47,956 nucleotides of DNA from JBHICC01 sp046759385 (lineage in GTDB: Bacteria; Pseudomonadota; Gammaproteobacteria; Acidiferrobacterales; SPGG2), in assembly GCA_046759385.1 (NCBI GenBank), contig JBHICC010000019.1:1-47956 (forward strand), in the 5' to 3' direction. Below the pieces are notes generated by a model. That model was not told the origin of the DNA, did not search any database, and saw only the letters and a program-made list of their open reading frames with translations. This document shows, piece by piece, positions 23,013-31,190 of the stretch (position 1 is the first letter of the stretch; each line of letters opens with the position of its first letter). A program made the position numbers and the translations under genes.

Positions 23013-24260
23013 TTGCACGACTGGCTTGCGTGGATTGAAAGTGTATATCCACGCAAGATGGAGCTCGGCCTGGAGCGCGTAAGCATCGTTGCTGAGCGCA
23101 TGCGCTTGGCCAATCCCACCTTCTGTAGCATCAGCGTAGCCGGTACCAATGGCAAGGGCTCGACCGTGGCGATGCTCGAGGCCATTCTCGTGGCGGCCGG
23201 TTATAAGGTCGGCGCCTATACATCTCCGCACATGTTGGAATACAACGAGCGCGTGCGCGTTGCGATGCAGCCAGCTACTGACACGGCGCTTTGTAATGCC
23301 TTTCAGCGTATCGAAGACACGCGGCGTGAGACACCGTTGACATACTTTGAGTTTGGTACCTTGGCGGCCTTGGAAGTGTTTCGCAACGAGAACGTCGACA
23401 TCGCCTTGCTCGAGGTCGGCCTCGGCGGCCGTCTCGATGCAGTCAATGTCATTGATGCCGATGTCGCGATCGTCACCTTAATCGGGATCGATCACACACG
23501 TTGGCTGGGAAATTCACGTATGGAGATCGGGCGTGAGAAGGCTGGTATCTTTCGCGCCGGGCGGCCTGCAGTGTGCACGGACCTCGATCCACCGGCAACG
23601 GTCGCACGAACGGCAGAGGCAGTAGGAGCGCGCTTTCTGCGGCTCGGGCGCGATTTCAATATTGAGCGAGAGCAGCAGAGTTGGTGCTGGCGCTCAGGGA
23701 ATCGGGTGCGCACAGGCCTTCCGTTCCCGGCGATGCGGGGTGATCATCAGCTGCACAACGCTGCCGGTGCGCTAATGGCTCTCGAAACCCTGGCTGATCG
23801 TGTACCCGTTGCACAGGCGCATATTCGCGACGGACTCTTGTCTGCCTTACTGCCTGGCCGTTTTCAGACCTTACCGGGATTGCCAGTCCAGGTGTTGGAC
23901 GTGGCGCACAATGCCGAAGCCGCTGCGGTGCTAGCAACGACCCTCCAGCAACAAGTGATCGTAGGACGAACGCTTGCCGTCGTAGGCATGCTAAAGGACA
24001 AACCGCTTGCGGCTGTCATGGCTGCGGTGCGGTCCGTCATTGATCATTGGTTCTTGGCCACCCTGACTGTCGAGCGCGGCGCGACGGCGGAAGAGCTCCA
24101 TACGGCCCTGAAGACGACGAGTCCAGCTGCGCCAGCTAGTCTCCATCCGGATGTCCTACACGCTTTTGAAGCGGCACGTGCCGAGGCTAGCGAGCGCGAT
24201 CGGATCGTTGCGTTTGGGTCTTTTTACACCGTGAGTGATATAATTAGTGCCGAAAAATGA
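23013..24260 (+). CDS. folC: Bifunctional folylpolyglutamate synthase / dihydrofolate synthase
   Basis: FolC adds glutamate to dihydropteroate and to folates in the cytosol. The 415-residue Mur-ligase-family protein has the P-loop GTNGKGST (44-51), LLEVGLGGRLDAVN, and the magnesium-binding IGIDHTRWLG. The C-terminal domain includes RFQTLPGLPVQVLDVAHNAEA. No ATG or GTG precedes the conserved region in frame back to a stop at 22926. The TTG at 23013 is the best start, giving MHDWLAWIESVYPRKMELGL; a rarer codon just upstream cannot be excluded. Coupling to accD translation would explain the weak start. Confidence 0.95.
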   Translation: MHDWLAWIESVYPRKMELGLERVSIVAERMRLANPTFCSISVAGTNGKGSTVAMLEAILVAAGYKVGAYTSPHMLEYNERVRVAMQPATDTALCNAFQRIEDTRRETPLTYFEFGTLAALEVFRNENVDIALLEVGLGGRLDAVNVIDADVAIVTLIGIDHTRWLGNSRMEIGREKAGIFRAGRPAVCTDLDPPATVARTAEAVGARFLRLGRDFNIEREQQSWCWRSGNRVRTGLPFPAMRGDHQLHNAAGALMALETLADRVPVAQAHIRDGLLSALLPGRFQTLPGLPVQVLDVAHNAEAAAVLATTLQQQVIVGRTLAVVGMLKDKPLAAVMAAVRSVIDHWFLATLTVERGATAEELHTALKTTSPAAPASLHPDVLHAFEAARAEASERDRIVAFGSFYTVSDIISAEK

Positions 24261-24272
24261 GGGACTTAGTTC

Positions 24273-24896
24273 ATGACACGGGAACGCGATAGAGCGGGTC
24301 AGTACAGCCCGAAACACCGCATTGTGGGTGCGGTTATAGTAGTTTCACTTGCCGTTATCTTCTTGCCAATGATTCTCAGCGACGACCAAACGTCAGATAA
24401 ACTTGGGGAAACGGTATCCGGGCTGAACGAGATACCGGAACCCACTACGGAAGTGTTTCGTATGCGCACGGCTTCGCTTCAGGAGCGAACGTCGGGGATT
24501 GAGCGCGCCGAAACTGCTGACAAGCGAGAAACTTTGGGGCCTCAGCAACCCGAGGGCGCTGGCGATAGCTCTAGCACACCTACGACGGCAGCTAAGGCCA
24601 CCGATGTAAAGAAACAGAACAACGCGAAAGCAGGTGCGGCTACCGGTAGCAAGCCCGCGGATTATGTCGAACGGATGCCCCAGCAGCAGTCGAAGGGTTG
24701 GGAGAACGCCCAGCGCCTGCGCGACATGCTGAAGCAAAGCGGCTTTCTTGTGAACCTACAGGATGTTGAGTTGAAAGGCCGTAAGGCAATACGCGTCCGT
24801 GTCGGTCCCTTCCAAGAAAAAGACGTCGCCATCAAGGCACAATCAAAGATCCATGAGCAGATCGGCGTTAAGGGGGTTGTATTAGCCCAACGTTGA
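24273..24896 (+). CDS. dedD: SPOR-domain membrane protein (DedD-like)
   Basis: SPOR proteins bind denuded septal peptidoglycan and take part in cell division. The 207-residue product has one N-terminal membrane helix (IVGAVIVVSLAVIFLPMIL, about 18-36), a low-complexity Ser/Thr/Ala/Lys-rich periplasmic linker, and a C-terminal SPOR domain (about 145-207) including VRVGPFQEKDVAIKAQSKI. The position between folC and cvpA is the standard place of dedD. The linker is not conserved, so the symbol is assigned from domain layout and synteny. Confidence 0.88.
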   Translation: MTRERDRAGQYSPKHRIVGAVIVVSLAVIFLPMILSDDQTSDKLGETVSGLNEIPEPTTEVFRMRTASLQERTSGIERAETADKRETLGPQQPEGAGDSSSTPTTAAKATDVKKQNNAKAGAATGSKPADYVERMPQQQSKGWENAQRLRDMLKQSGFLVNLQDVELKGRKAIRVRVGPFQEKDVAIKAQSKIHEQIGVKGVVLAQR

Positions 24897-25018
24897 GTCT
24901 ATTTGTCTATTGATCTGGAAAACGTGATGGGCCTTGCTGATCGGCCTAAAGTAGCGAAGCGACGTTGTGTATTCTTCTATCTGTGTAACAACAAGCGCGT
25001 CCCGCGTAGCTCCCTCGG

Positions 25019-25513
25019 ATGAACGTTTTCGACCTCGCATTGTTATGCGTACTTTTCATCTTTGGGGCGGCCGGGGTTTTTCGCGGTTTTGTACGCACAG
25101 TATTCTTTCTTGTTAACTGGCTGCTAGCGAGTGCGGTGGCATGGTTCTTCTCAACACCGGTGTCGGCTGCACTGCAAGGGACTGTTGAAGAACCAATCGT
25201 GCGTATGCTGATCGCTTTCGTGGCGGTTTTCTTGGTCATGTTTTTTATTGGTATGGCCCTTGGTAGTCTTCTCCACAACCTCACGGAGTCTATGCCGATC
25301 TTAATGGTGTCAAATCGGGTGCTAGGCGGCGTTGCCGGAGTTTCTGTTGGCGTCGTCATATTGGTCGTCACATTCTTGTTGGCTGGTCTGACAGCCCTTC
25401 CGCAAAACGGGTGGTGGCGACAGTCGGCGCTCGCGCCGTATTTAGAGTCTTGCGCCGAGTTTGTCAGTGATTTCTTACCGGCGGATATTGCCCGGCACAT
25501 TCGCTACAGCTAG
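25019..25513 (+). CDS. cvpA: CvpA family membrane protein
   Basis: CvpA is an inner-membrane protein needed for colicin V production and envelope homeostasis; its molecular activity is not settled. The 164-residue product is strongly hydrophobic with about four membrane segments. The first, MNVFDLALLCVLFIFGAAG, is typical of the family, as is RGFVRTVFFLVNWLLAS after it. It lies between dedD and purF, the classical cvpA-purF pair. A 122-base gap without recognisable genes separates it from dedD. Confidence 0.9.
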   Translation: MNVFDLALLCVLFIFGAAGVFRGFVRTVFFLVNWLLASAVAWFFSTPVSAALQGTVEEPIVRMLIAFVAVFLVMFFIGMALGSLLHNLTESMPILMVSNRVLGGVAGVSVGVVILVVTFLLAGLTALPQNGWWRQSALAPYLESCAEFVSDFLPADIARHIRYS

Positions 25514-25528
25514 ACTAGGTTTTTAAAA

Positions 25529-25542
25529 AGGAGGCCACTCCT
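25529..25542 (+). promoter_or_regulatory. purF: Hairpin enclosing the purF ribosome binding site
   Basis: AGGAG (25529-25533) pairs with CTCCT (25538-25542) around a GCCA loop, two bases before the purF ATG. The paired AGGAG is part of the strong Shine-Dalgarno AAGGAGG. The stem is only 5 bp, so it may modulate rather than block translation. Confidence 0.35.
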
Positions 25543-25544
25543 GC

Positions 25545-27062
25545 ATGTGTGGAATCGTTGGTATTCTCGCCAGAGTTCCCATCAATCAGGCTCTCTATGA
25601 CGGGCTGACCGTGTTGCAGCATCGCGGACAGGATGCTGCGGGGATCATCACCAGTGACAGCCGACGTGTCTATCTGCGCAAAGATAACGGGCTTGTGCGT
25701 GACGTGTTTCACCAGCGACACATGGTGGGACTCAGGGGCAACATGGGTATTGGTCATGTACGTTATCCAACAGCCGGGTGTGATTCGCCAGCGGAGGCAC
25801 AACCATTCTACGTCAACTCGCCACACGGCCTTGCGTTGGCTCATAACGGTAACCTGACTAACGCTGAACAGTTGAAGGAAGAGTTGTTCCGCGAAGATCT
25901 CCGGCACCTCAACACGGATTCTGATTCCGAGATCTTACTAAACGTGCTCGCCCATGAACTGGAAGCGGTTGCTCGGTTGCGACTGTCGCCGGACGATGTT
26001 TTCCGGGCCGTATCAGCTGTACACCGGCGCTGTCGTGGTGCGTATGCCGTGGTAGCCATGATTGTTGGCTTCGGAATTCTGGCGTTTCGCGACCCCTTTG
26101 GTATACGGCCAATCGTCTACGGCAAGCGAGAAGCGGCCGAGGGTGTAGAGCATATGGTGGCATCCGAAAGCGTGGCGCTCGATATGCTCGATTATCAGCT
26201 TGTAAGGGATATCGGCCCCGGCGAGGCTATATTTATCGATCTGAATGGCGAAGTGCATACACGCCAATGTGCGCATAAAACGCTGCATGCGCCATGTTTG
26301 TTCGAGTATGTCTACCTCGCCAGACCGGATTCAATGATTGATGGCATCGCGGTTCACAAGACCCGCTTGCGCATGGGCGAGCGCTTGGCACACAAGCTAC
26401 AGCGCGAGTGGCCAAATGTTGATATCGATGTGGTCATTCCTATCCCAGACACCAGCCGACAGGCCGCTATGCAAATGGCGAACGAACTTAATCTGAAGTA
26501 TCGAGAAGGGTTCATCAAGAACCGCTACATCGGCCGAACCTTCATCATGCCTGGTCAGGCTGAGCGTAAACGTTCGGTGCGCCAGAAACTCAACGCGATC
26601 GAGCTGGAGTTTCGGGGAAAGAACGTGCTGTTAGTTGATGATTCCATCGTGCGTGGCACGACCTCGCAGCAGATCGTACAAATGGCGCGTGAAGCTGGTG
26701 CCCGCAAGGTGTTTTTCGCGTCTGCAGCACCACCCGTGCGTCATCCAAATGTGTACGGCATCGACATGCCTTCGTCCAGTGAGCTTGTAGCGAGCGGCCG
26801 TGATATCGAGGAAATCGCCGTATTAAGCGGCGCAGATGGTTTAATCTATCAGGATTTGGAAGACCTGGTTGCAGCGGCTCGCGAAGGTAATCCGAACATT
26901 GCCCGGTTCGAAGCCTCGGTCTTCGACGGCGTTTACATCACCGGTGATGTTAGTCAGGATTACCTCTCGCGAATCGAGCAGATGCGCTCCGATGGCGCCA
27001 AGGCAAAGCGGAGCATGTTCGCTGAGCCTATGGGAGCGGAGCTGCAGACTTATTCGATCTAA
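25545..27062 (+). CDS. purF: Amidophosphoribosyltransferase
   Basis: PurF makes phosphoribosylamine from PRPP and glutamine, the first committed step of purine synthesis. The 505-residue protein equals E. coli PurF in length. After Met removal Cys2 (MCGIVGI) is the glutaminase nucleophile. The glutaminase domain has RGQDAAGI and GNLTNAEQL. The phosphoribosyltransferase domain carries the PRPP loop VLLVDDSIVRGTTS and the signature GIDMPSSSEL. A strong AAGGAGG precedes the ATG. metZ follows after 12 bases. Confidence 0.97.
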   Translation: MCGIVGILARVPINQALYDGLTVLQHRGQDAAGIITSDSRRVYLRKDNGLVRDVFHQRHMVGLRGNMGIGHVRYPTAGCDSPAEAQPFYVNSPHGLALAHNGNLTNAEQLKEELFREDLRHLNTDSDSEILLNVLAHELEAVARLRLSPDDVFRAVSAVHRRCRGAYAVVAMIVGFGILAFRDPFGIRPIVYGKREAAEGVEHMVASESVALDMLDYQLVRDIGPGEAIFIDLNGEVHTRQCAHKTLHAPCLFEYVYLARPDSMIDGIAVHKTRLRMGERLAHKLQREWPNVDIDVVIPIPDTSRQAAMQMANELNLKYREGFIKNRYIGRTFIMPGQAERKRSVRQKLNAIELEFRGKNVLLVDDSIVRGTTSQQIVQMAREAGARKVFFASAAPPVRHPNVYGIDMPSSSELVASGRDIEEIAVLSGADGLIYQDLEDLVAAAREGNPNIARFEASVFDGVYITGDVSQDYLSRIEQMRSDGAKAKRSMFAEPMGAELQTYSI

Positions 27063-27074
27063 CACTGCACTGAG

Positions 27075-28274
27075 GTGGCGGATAAGAACAAAGACTGGAG
27101 TCGGTTTGCCTTCCGTACTCGAGCGGTGCGTGTAGGCCACGAGCGCACACGCGAGGGAGAACAATCGGAGCCGATCTTTGCGTCCTCAAGCTATGTATTC
27201 GACAGTGCAGCGCAGGCGGCGGCGCGTTTCTCAGGCGAGGAGCCAGGCAATGTCTACTCGCGTTATACCAACCCAACCGTTCGCATCTTCGAACAACGGC
27301 TAGCGGCGCTGGAAGAAGGCGAGCGTTGTATCGCAACCGCCTCAGGGATGTCAGCTATCCTGTCGACTTTTATGTCCTTGCTGAAGGCAGGGGATCATAT
27401 CGTTGCCTCACGTGCGCTTTTTGGCGCGACCATAGTCCTGCTGGAAAACGTCCTACGTCGGTTCGGTGTAGACACCACCTTTGTACCGCTTACGGATCTC
27501 GCTGCCTGGGATAGGGCAATCTCACCAGCGACCCGCTTGTTCTTCCTTGAGACGCCATCCAATCCACTTACTGAAGTCGCTGACATCACCGCGCTGGCGG
27601 AACTCGCGCATGCGCATGACTGCCTGCTGGTGGTGGACAATTGTTTCTGTACACCTGCACTGCAACGCCCTCTGACTTTAGGTGCCGATATCGTAGTGCA
27701 CTCGGCGACCAAGTATTTGGACGGTCAGGGGCGTTGCGTGGGCGGAGCAGTCATTGGCAATGACGTGCTGGTTGGCAATGAAGTGTTCAGCTTTATGCGC
27801 AGCGCCGGACCAACAATGAGTCCTTTTAACGCCTGGGTGTTTCTGAAAGGTTTGGAAACACTCGATCTCCGCATTATGGCGCAGAGTGAAAATGCTCAAG
27901 CGCTGGCAACGTGGCTCGAGATACAGTCACAAGCTCAGCGGGTGCACTTTCCGGGTCTTGCCTCACATCCTCAGCACGCGCTTGCGGCTCGGCAACAGCG
28001 TGCTCCAGGCGGATTGCTTGCGTTTGAGATTGATGGCGGGCGCGAATTGGCGTGGCGTTTTATCGATACCACGCAACTAGTCTCGAAGACGGCCAATCTT
28101 GGTGACACCAAGACCTTGATCACCCATCCCGCAAGTACGACGCATAACCGCATGACGCCCGAAGCACGAGAGCAGGCGGGTATTACCGAGGGGCTGATTC
28201 GCGTTGCTGTTGGCCTCGAGGACGTGGAGGATATCAAACACGACCTTCAGCGCGGTTTTGATGCCATCCGCTGA
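27075..28274 (+). CDS. metZ: O-succinylhomoserine sulfhydrylase
   Basis: MetZ makes homocysteine directly from O-succinylhomoserine and sulfide, bypassing cystathionine. The 399-residue PLP enzyme has the cofactor lysine K213 in VHSATKYLDGQGR, the SRYTNPT block and the C-terminal SLGDxxTL-like ANLGDTKTLITHPAST. Cys/Met-metabolism enzymes are hard to tell apart; MetZ is chosen because purF-metZ is the conserved gammaproteobacterial order and the RCVGG segment after the lysine fits it. The GTG at 27075 is accepted with only a weak site before it. It overlaps the glycerate kinase gene by 14 bases. Confidence 0.9.
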   Translation: MADKNKDWSRFAFRTRAVRVGHERTREGEQSEPIFASSSYVFDSAAQAAARFSGEEPGNVYSRYTNPTVRIFEQRLAALEEGERCIATASGMSAILSTFMSLLKAGDHIVASRALFGATIVLLENVLRRFGVDTTFVPLTDLAAWDRAISPATRLFFLETPSNPLTEVADITALAELAHAHDCLLVVDNCFCTPALQRPLTLGADIVVHSATKYLDGQGRCVGGAVIGNDVLVGNEVFSFMRSAGPTMSPFNAWVFLKGLETLDLRIMAQSENAQALATWLEIQSQAQRVHFPGLASHPQHALAARQQRAPGGLLAFEIDGGRELAWRFIDTTQLVSKTANLGDTKTLITHPASTTHNRMTPEAREQAGITEGLIRVAVGLEDVEDIKHDLQRGFDAIR

Positions 28275-29496
28275 AATCCATCGTGAGAATCTACAGTCTG
28301 TTTTCGACGCGGCGCTGGCGCGGGTAAACGGACGCACATGCGTGCGCCGCTACCTCGAGGCCCACCCAAATTCCGACCCGGTTTACGTCATCGCCGTCGG
28401 TAAGCCTGCGCCCGCGATGGCCTGGGGTGTCATCGATGCCCTCGATGAAAAGATCGCCGATGCTCTGATCATTACTAAACACGGGCATGGCGAATCTATG
28501 CCCTGGCCCTGTCTAACTGCGGCACATCCGGTGCCAGATGCCGCGAGCCTTGCTGCAGGCGATGCCTTGTTGAAGTTCGTGTCGAAAATCCCGGACGACG
28601 TCTGCGTGTTGGTACTGCTTGCCGGCGGTGCTTCTGCGCTGGTCGAGCGCTTGCCGAAAGGCGTGACGCTCGAGCAATGGCAGGCGGTCAACGATTGGGT
28701 GCTCGGTGCGGGTTTAGACATACACGCGTGTAACTACATACGCAAGAGGATTTCGCTCATCAAGGGCGGGCGCCTGGCACAACGATTGGCGCCACGGAAC
28801 GTGCTGTGCCTCATTTTGTCCGATGTGCCAGACAACGACATGGGGACAGTCGGGTCAGGTCCTCTGGCGCCCGACAGCCATCCAGGTGGGACGCCCAGCT
28901 TCATTGCTAGCGCACCCAAGTTCGTTCGCGATCTGATCGAGCGCGCACCTTCGGCGCCGGCAGCGAACGATCCCGCTTTCGCCAATGTGAAAACAGTCAT
29001 TGTTGCAACCCTAGAGGATGCCAAGCAGGCTGCAGCAAAGGCGGCGCGCCAGAAGGGCTATCTTGTCTCAGTCGAAAGACAGTTTATTACTGGTGATGCG
29101 GTGACCGTAGGCCGGGAGCTTGGAGAACGCTTGCGTAACGAGGAACCAGGCACGTTTCGTATCTGGGGTGGCGAAACACAGGTAACCTTACCTGAAAACC
29201 CAGGTCGCGGTGGTCGTAGCCAGAGTCTTGCGCTCTCTGCGGCCTTGGCGTTGCGTGGTCAGCAAGGGGTGCTACTGCTCGCGGCTGGTACCGACGGCAC
29301 AGACGGACCAACCGAGGAAGCGGGTGCGGTAGTGGACGGAGGCACAGTGGAACGCGGTGTAGCAGCCGGTCGGGATGCAGGCAGGGCGCTCGAACGCGCA
29401 GACGCGGGGAGCTTCCTCGAGGCAACCGGCGATCTTGTGCGCACAGGGCCGACAGGTACCAATGTCACTGACCTCATCCTCGGGCTCAAGTACTGA
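28261..29496 (+). CDS. Glycerate kinase, MOFRL/DUF4147 (TtuD/GckA) family
   Basis: Enzymes of this family phosphorylate D-glycerate to 2-phosphoglycerate; some members were earlier called hydroxypyruvate reductase (TtuD). The 411-residue product has the DUF4147 nucleotide-binding blocks VIAVGKPAPAMAWGV, LLAGGASALVERLP and LILSDVPDNDMGTVGSGP. The MOFRL domain near the C-terminus has GGETQVTLPENPGRGGRSQS and AAGTDGTDGPTEEAGAVV. The ATG at 28261 overlaps the metZ end by 14 bases and gives the conserved N-terminus (IHRENLQSVFDAAL). It is the last gene of the long plus-strand run. Substrate is inferred from family only. Confidence 0.88.
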   Translation: MPSAEIHRENLQSVFDAALARVNGRTCVRRYLEAHPNSDPVYVIAVGKPAPAMAWGVIDALDEKIADALIITKHGHGESMPWPCLTAAHPVPDAASLAAGDALLKFVSKIPDDVCVLVLLAGGASALVERLPKGVTLEQWQAVNDWVLGAGLDIHACNYIRKRISLIKGGRLAQRLAPRNVLCLILSDVPDNDMGTVGSGPLAPDSHPGGTPSFIASAPKFVRDLIERAPSAPAANDPAFANVKTVIVATLEDAKQAAAKAARQKGYLVSVERQFITGDAVTVGRELGERLRNEEPGTFRIWGGETQVTLPENPGRGGRSQSLALSAALALRGQQGVLLLAAGTDGTDGPTEEAGAVVDGGTVERGVAAGRDAGRALERADAGSFLEATGDLVRTGPTGTNVTDLILGLKY

Positions 29497-29536
29497 AGCA
29501 GCGGTTTATGTACCGATCGCGGTTTAAGGTGATCGC

Positions 29537-30301
29537 CTATTGCACTGGAGCAGCGTTAGCGGATTGGCCCACCCAGCCCAACGGCAAAGGCTCCAGCTGC
29601 CAATCCGTTGGCGTGCATCTTAACACGCTACCCTGATCGTACCAGTCGCCTAGTACTGTACGACGAGCTTGCTTTCCGTCGAGTTCAAAGATGTGCTGTG
29701 CGGGTCGATGAGTATGCCCGTGAATTAGATGAGCAACATCGTGCTGTCGCATGGCCGCCTTTACCGTCTGCTGATTGACGTCCATGATCTCCGGGTGCTT
29801 CTTCGCAGTTTCGATTCTGCTCGTCTCTCGGATTTCGCGGACGATAGAATTGCGTTCATGGGTGCTCTTGCCAAGAAACTCGCGAATGAACTCCGGACTG
29901 CGCACCTTGCGTCGAAACGCCTGGTACGCCTGATCATCTGTGCACAGGGTATCACCGTGCATCAAAAGCACACGGGTGCCGTAAAGATCGATGACAGTTG
30001 GATCCTTCAGTAATCGGCACCCGGTCGCATGCTCGAAGCCCGTCCCCATGAGGAAGTCACGATTACCATGCATCACAAGAAGAGGCGTGTCAGCACTAGC
30101 AACGTTGCGCATACCTTCGAGCATTAGATAATACTCTTCTTGTGAGGTGGCATCGTCTCCGATCCAATGCTCGAACAGGTCACCCAAAATATACAGCGCA
30201 TCTGCTTGCATGGCCTCGCGGCGCAGAAAGTCAAGAAAAAGCTCGGTAATCGCTGGACGCTCTGCGCACAAATGCAGATCGGATATAAAAAGCGTGGTCA
30301 T
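29537..30301 (-). CDS. lpxH: UDP-2,3-diacylglucosamine diphosphatase
   Basis: LpxH cleaves UDP-2,3-diacylglucosamine to lipid X in lipid A synthesis at the inner face of the cytoplasmic membrane. The 254-residue calcineurin-like phosphoesterase has the metal-binding motifs TLFISDLHLCAERP, LGDLFEHWIGDD, MHGNRDFLMG, LMHGDTLCTDD and IHGHTHRPAQH in order. It follows ppiB by 34 bases; ppiB-lpxH next to cysS is the standard arrangement. It confirms a lipopolysaccharide-bearing cell. Confidence 0.97.
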   Translation of the reverse strand: MTTLFISDLHLCAERPAITELFLDFLRREAMQADALYILGDLFEHWIGDDATSQEEYYLMLEGMRNVASADTPLLVMHGNRDFLMGTGFEHATGCRLLKDPTVIDLYGTRVLLMHGDTLCTDDQAYQAFRRKVRSPEFIREFLGKSTHERNSIVREIRETSRIETAKKHPEIMDVNQQTVKAAMRQHDVAHLIHGHTHRPAQHIFELDGKQARRTVLGDWYDQGSVLRCTPTDWQLEPLPLGWVGQSANAAPVQ

Positions 30302-30335
30302 AACCGTGCAGCACGCGACACTAGGCGGGCGTTAT

Positions 30336-30830
30336 TCATTTGATGACCTTAACGCTCTCAATGATAACGTCGGTCAAAGGGACATCATCGAATCCGTGTC
30401 GAGCGCCCGTAGGTACTCCACTAATAGTCTCTACTATATGCATACCGTCCGTAACCTTTGCGAAGACACAATAACCCCAGCCAGAAGTTGTGGAAGAAGT
30501 GTAGTTGAGGAAATCGTTGTCAGCGAGATTAATGAAGAACTGGCTGGAGGCCGAGTGTGGATCGCGCGTCCGTGCCAGTGCGATAGTGCCGCGTTCGTTA
30601 CGCAAACCGTTCTTTGCTTCATTTTCGATCGGCTGATGGGTCGGTTTCTGTTCCATTCCAGCAACGAACCCGCCACCCTGGATCACAAAGTTGGAAATAA
30701 CGCGATGGAAAAGCGTACTGTCGTAAAATCCCTCACGAACGTATCCCAAAAAGTTGTCAACCGTCTTTGGAGCCTTATTGGGAAAAAGCTCTATGACGAG
30801 CATACCGAAATTCGTTGCCATCTCGATCAT
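30336..30830 (-). CDS. ppiB: Cyclophilin-type peptidyl-prolyl isomerase PpiB
   Basis: PpiB catalyses cis-trans isomerisation of proline peptide bonds during folding in the cytosol. The 164-residue product lacks a signal peptide and matches E. coli PpiB closely: FHRVISNFVIQGGGF carries the active-site Arg and Gln, and ARTRDPHSASSQFFINL and WGYCVFAKVTDGM follow. The start ATG at 30830 gives MIEMATNFGMLVIELFP; an ATG three codons later is equally possible. It is divergent from gltX. Confidence 0.96.
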   Translation of the reverse strand: MIEMATNFGMLVIELFPNKAPKTVDNFLGYVREGFYDSTLFHRVISNFVIQGGGFVAGMEQKPTHQPIENEAKNGLRNERGTIALARTRDPHSASSQFFINLADNDFLNYTSSTTSGWGYCVFAKVTDGMHIVETISGVPTGARHGFDDVPLTDVIIESVKVIK

Positions 30831-30851
30831 AATCGCCGTTCCTCGTATTAG

Positions 30852-31141
30852 AACCGGGTCGGCGCGCCGGTTGTAAGCTGTCCGGCTGCCCGTGATGGCC
30901 CCGCACGGCTACTCCGATTCGCCCCGTTATGTCATAGGCCCTTTCGACCACGCCGAGGGTCGGCATCCCTGGCTCCGTAATCGACGCCGGCCACTGATGA
31001 CCTGCGCCCTATGGGCGCCGCTTCGCGGCGTCCAATTTTGTTCCAGACAAAATTGTGATGTAAACCATCCGTGGCCTGCACCCTTCGGGTCGCCTTCGTC
31101 GTCCTGGCGAAATTGTCCTAGAGTTGGGTTGCGCACGCAAC
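30852..31141. repeat. Palindrome-rich intergenic element between ppiB and gltX
   Basis: The 360-base ppiB-gltX gap (30831-31190) has no supported gene but several inverted repeats. AACCGG/CCGGTT is at 30852-30872. GCGCCC/GGGCGC with loop TAT is at 31004-31018. CGCCG/CGGCG is at 31016-31030. A 9-bp stem CAATTTTGT (31033-31041) pairs with ACAAAATTG (31047-31055). GTTGCG/CGCAAC is at 31128-31141. The density suggests a repetitive extragenic palindromic element or a structured RNA. Copies elsewhere in the window were not found. Confidence 0.45.
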
Positions 31142-31190
31142 TTCACGCGCCTTTGCTGTTGATGCCCCTTTTTAGCTACCATCCATCGAC

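Noticed and set aside
22377..23231. Minus-strand open frame of 284 codons across accD
   Set aside because: It lies wholly antisense to accD and the start of folC, has no recognisable domain and follows the codon pattern of the real genes on the other strand.
30147..30851. Plus-strand open frame of 234 codons across lpxH and ppiB
   Set aside because: Antisense to two certain genes, with no family motif or ribosome binding site.
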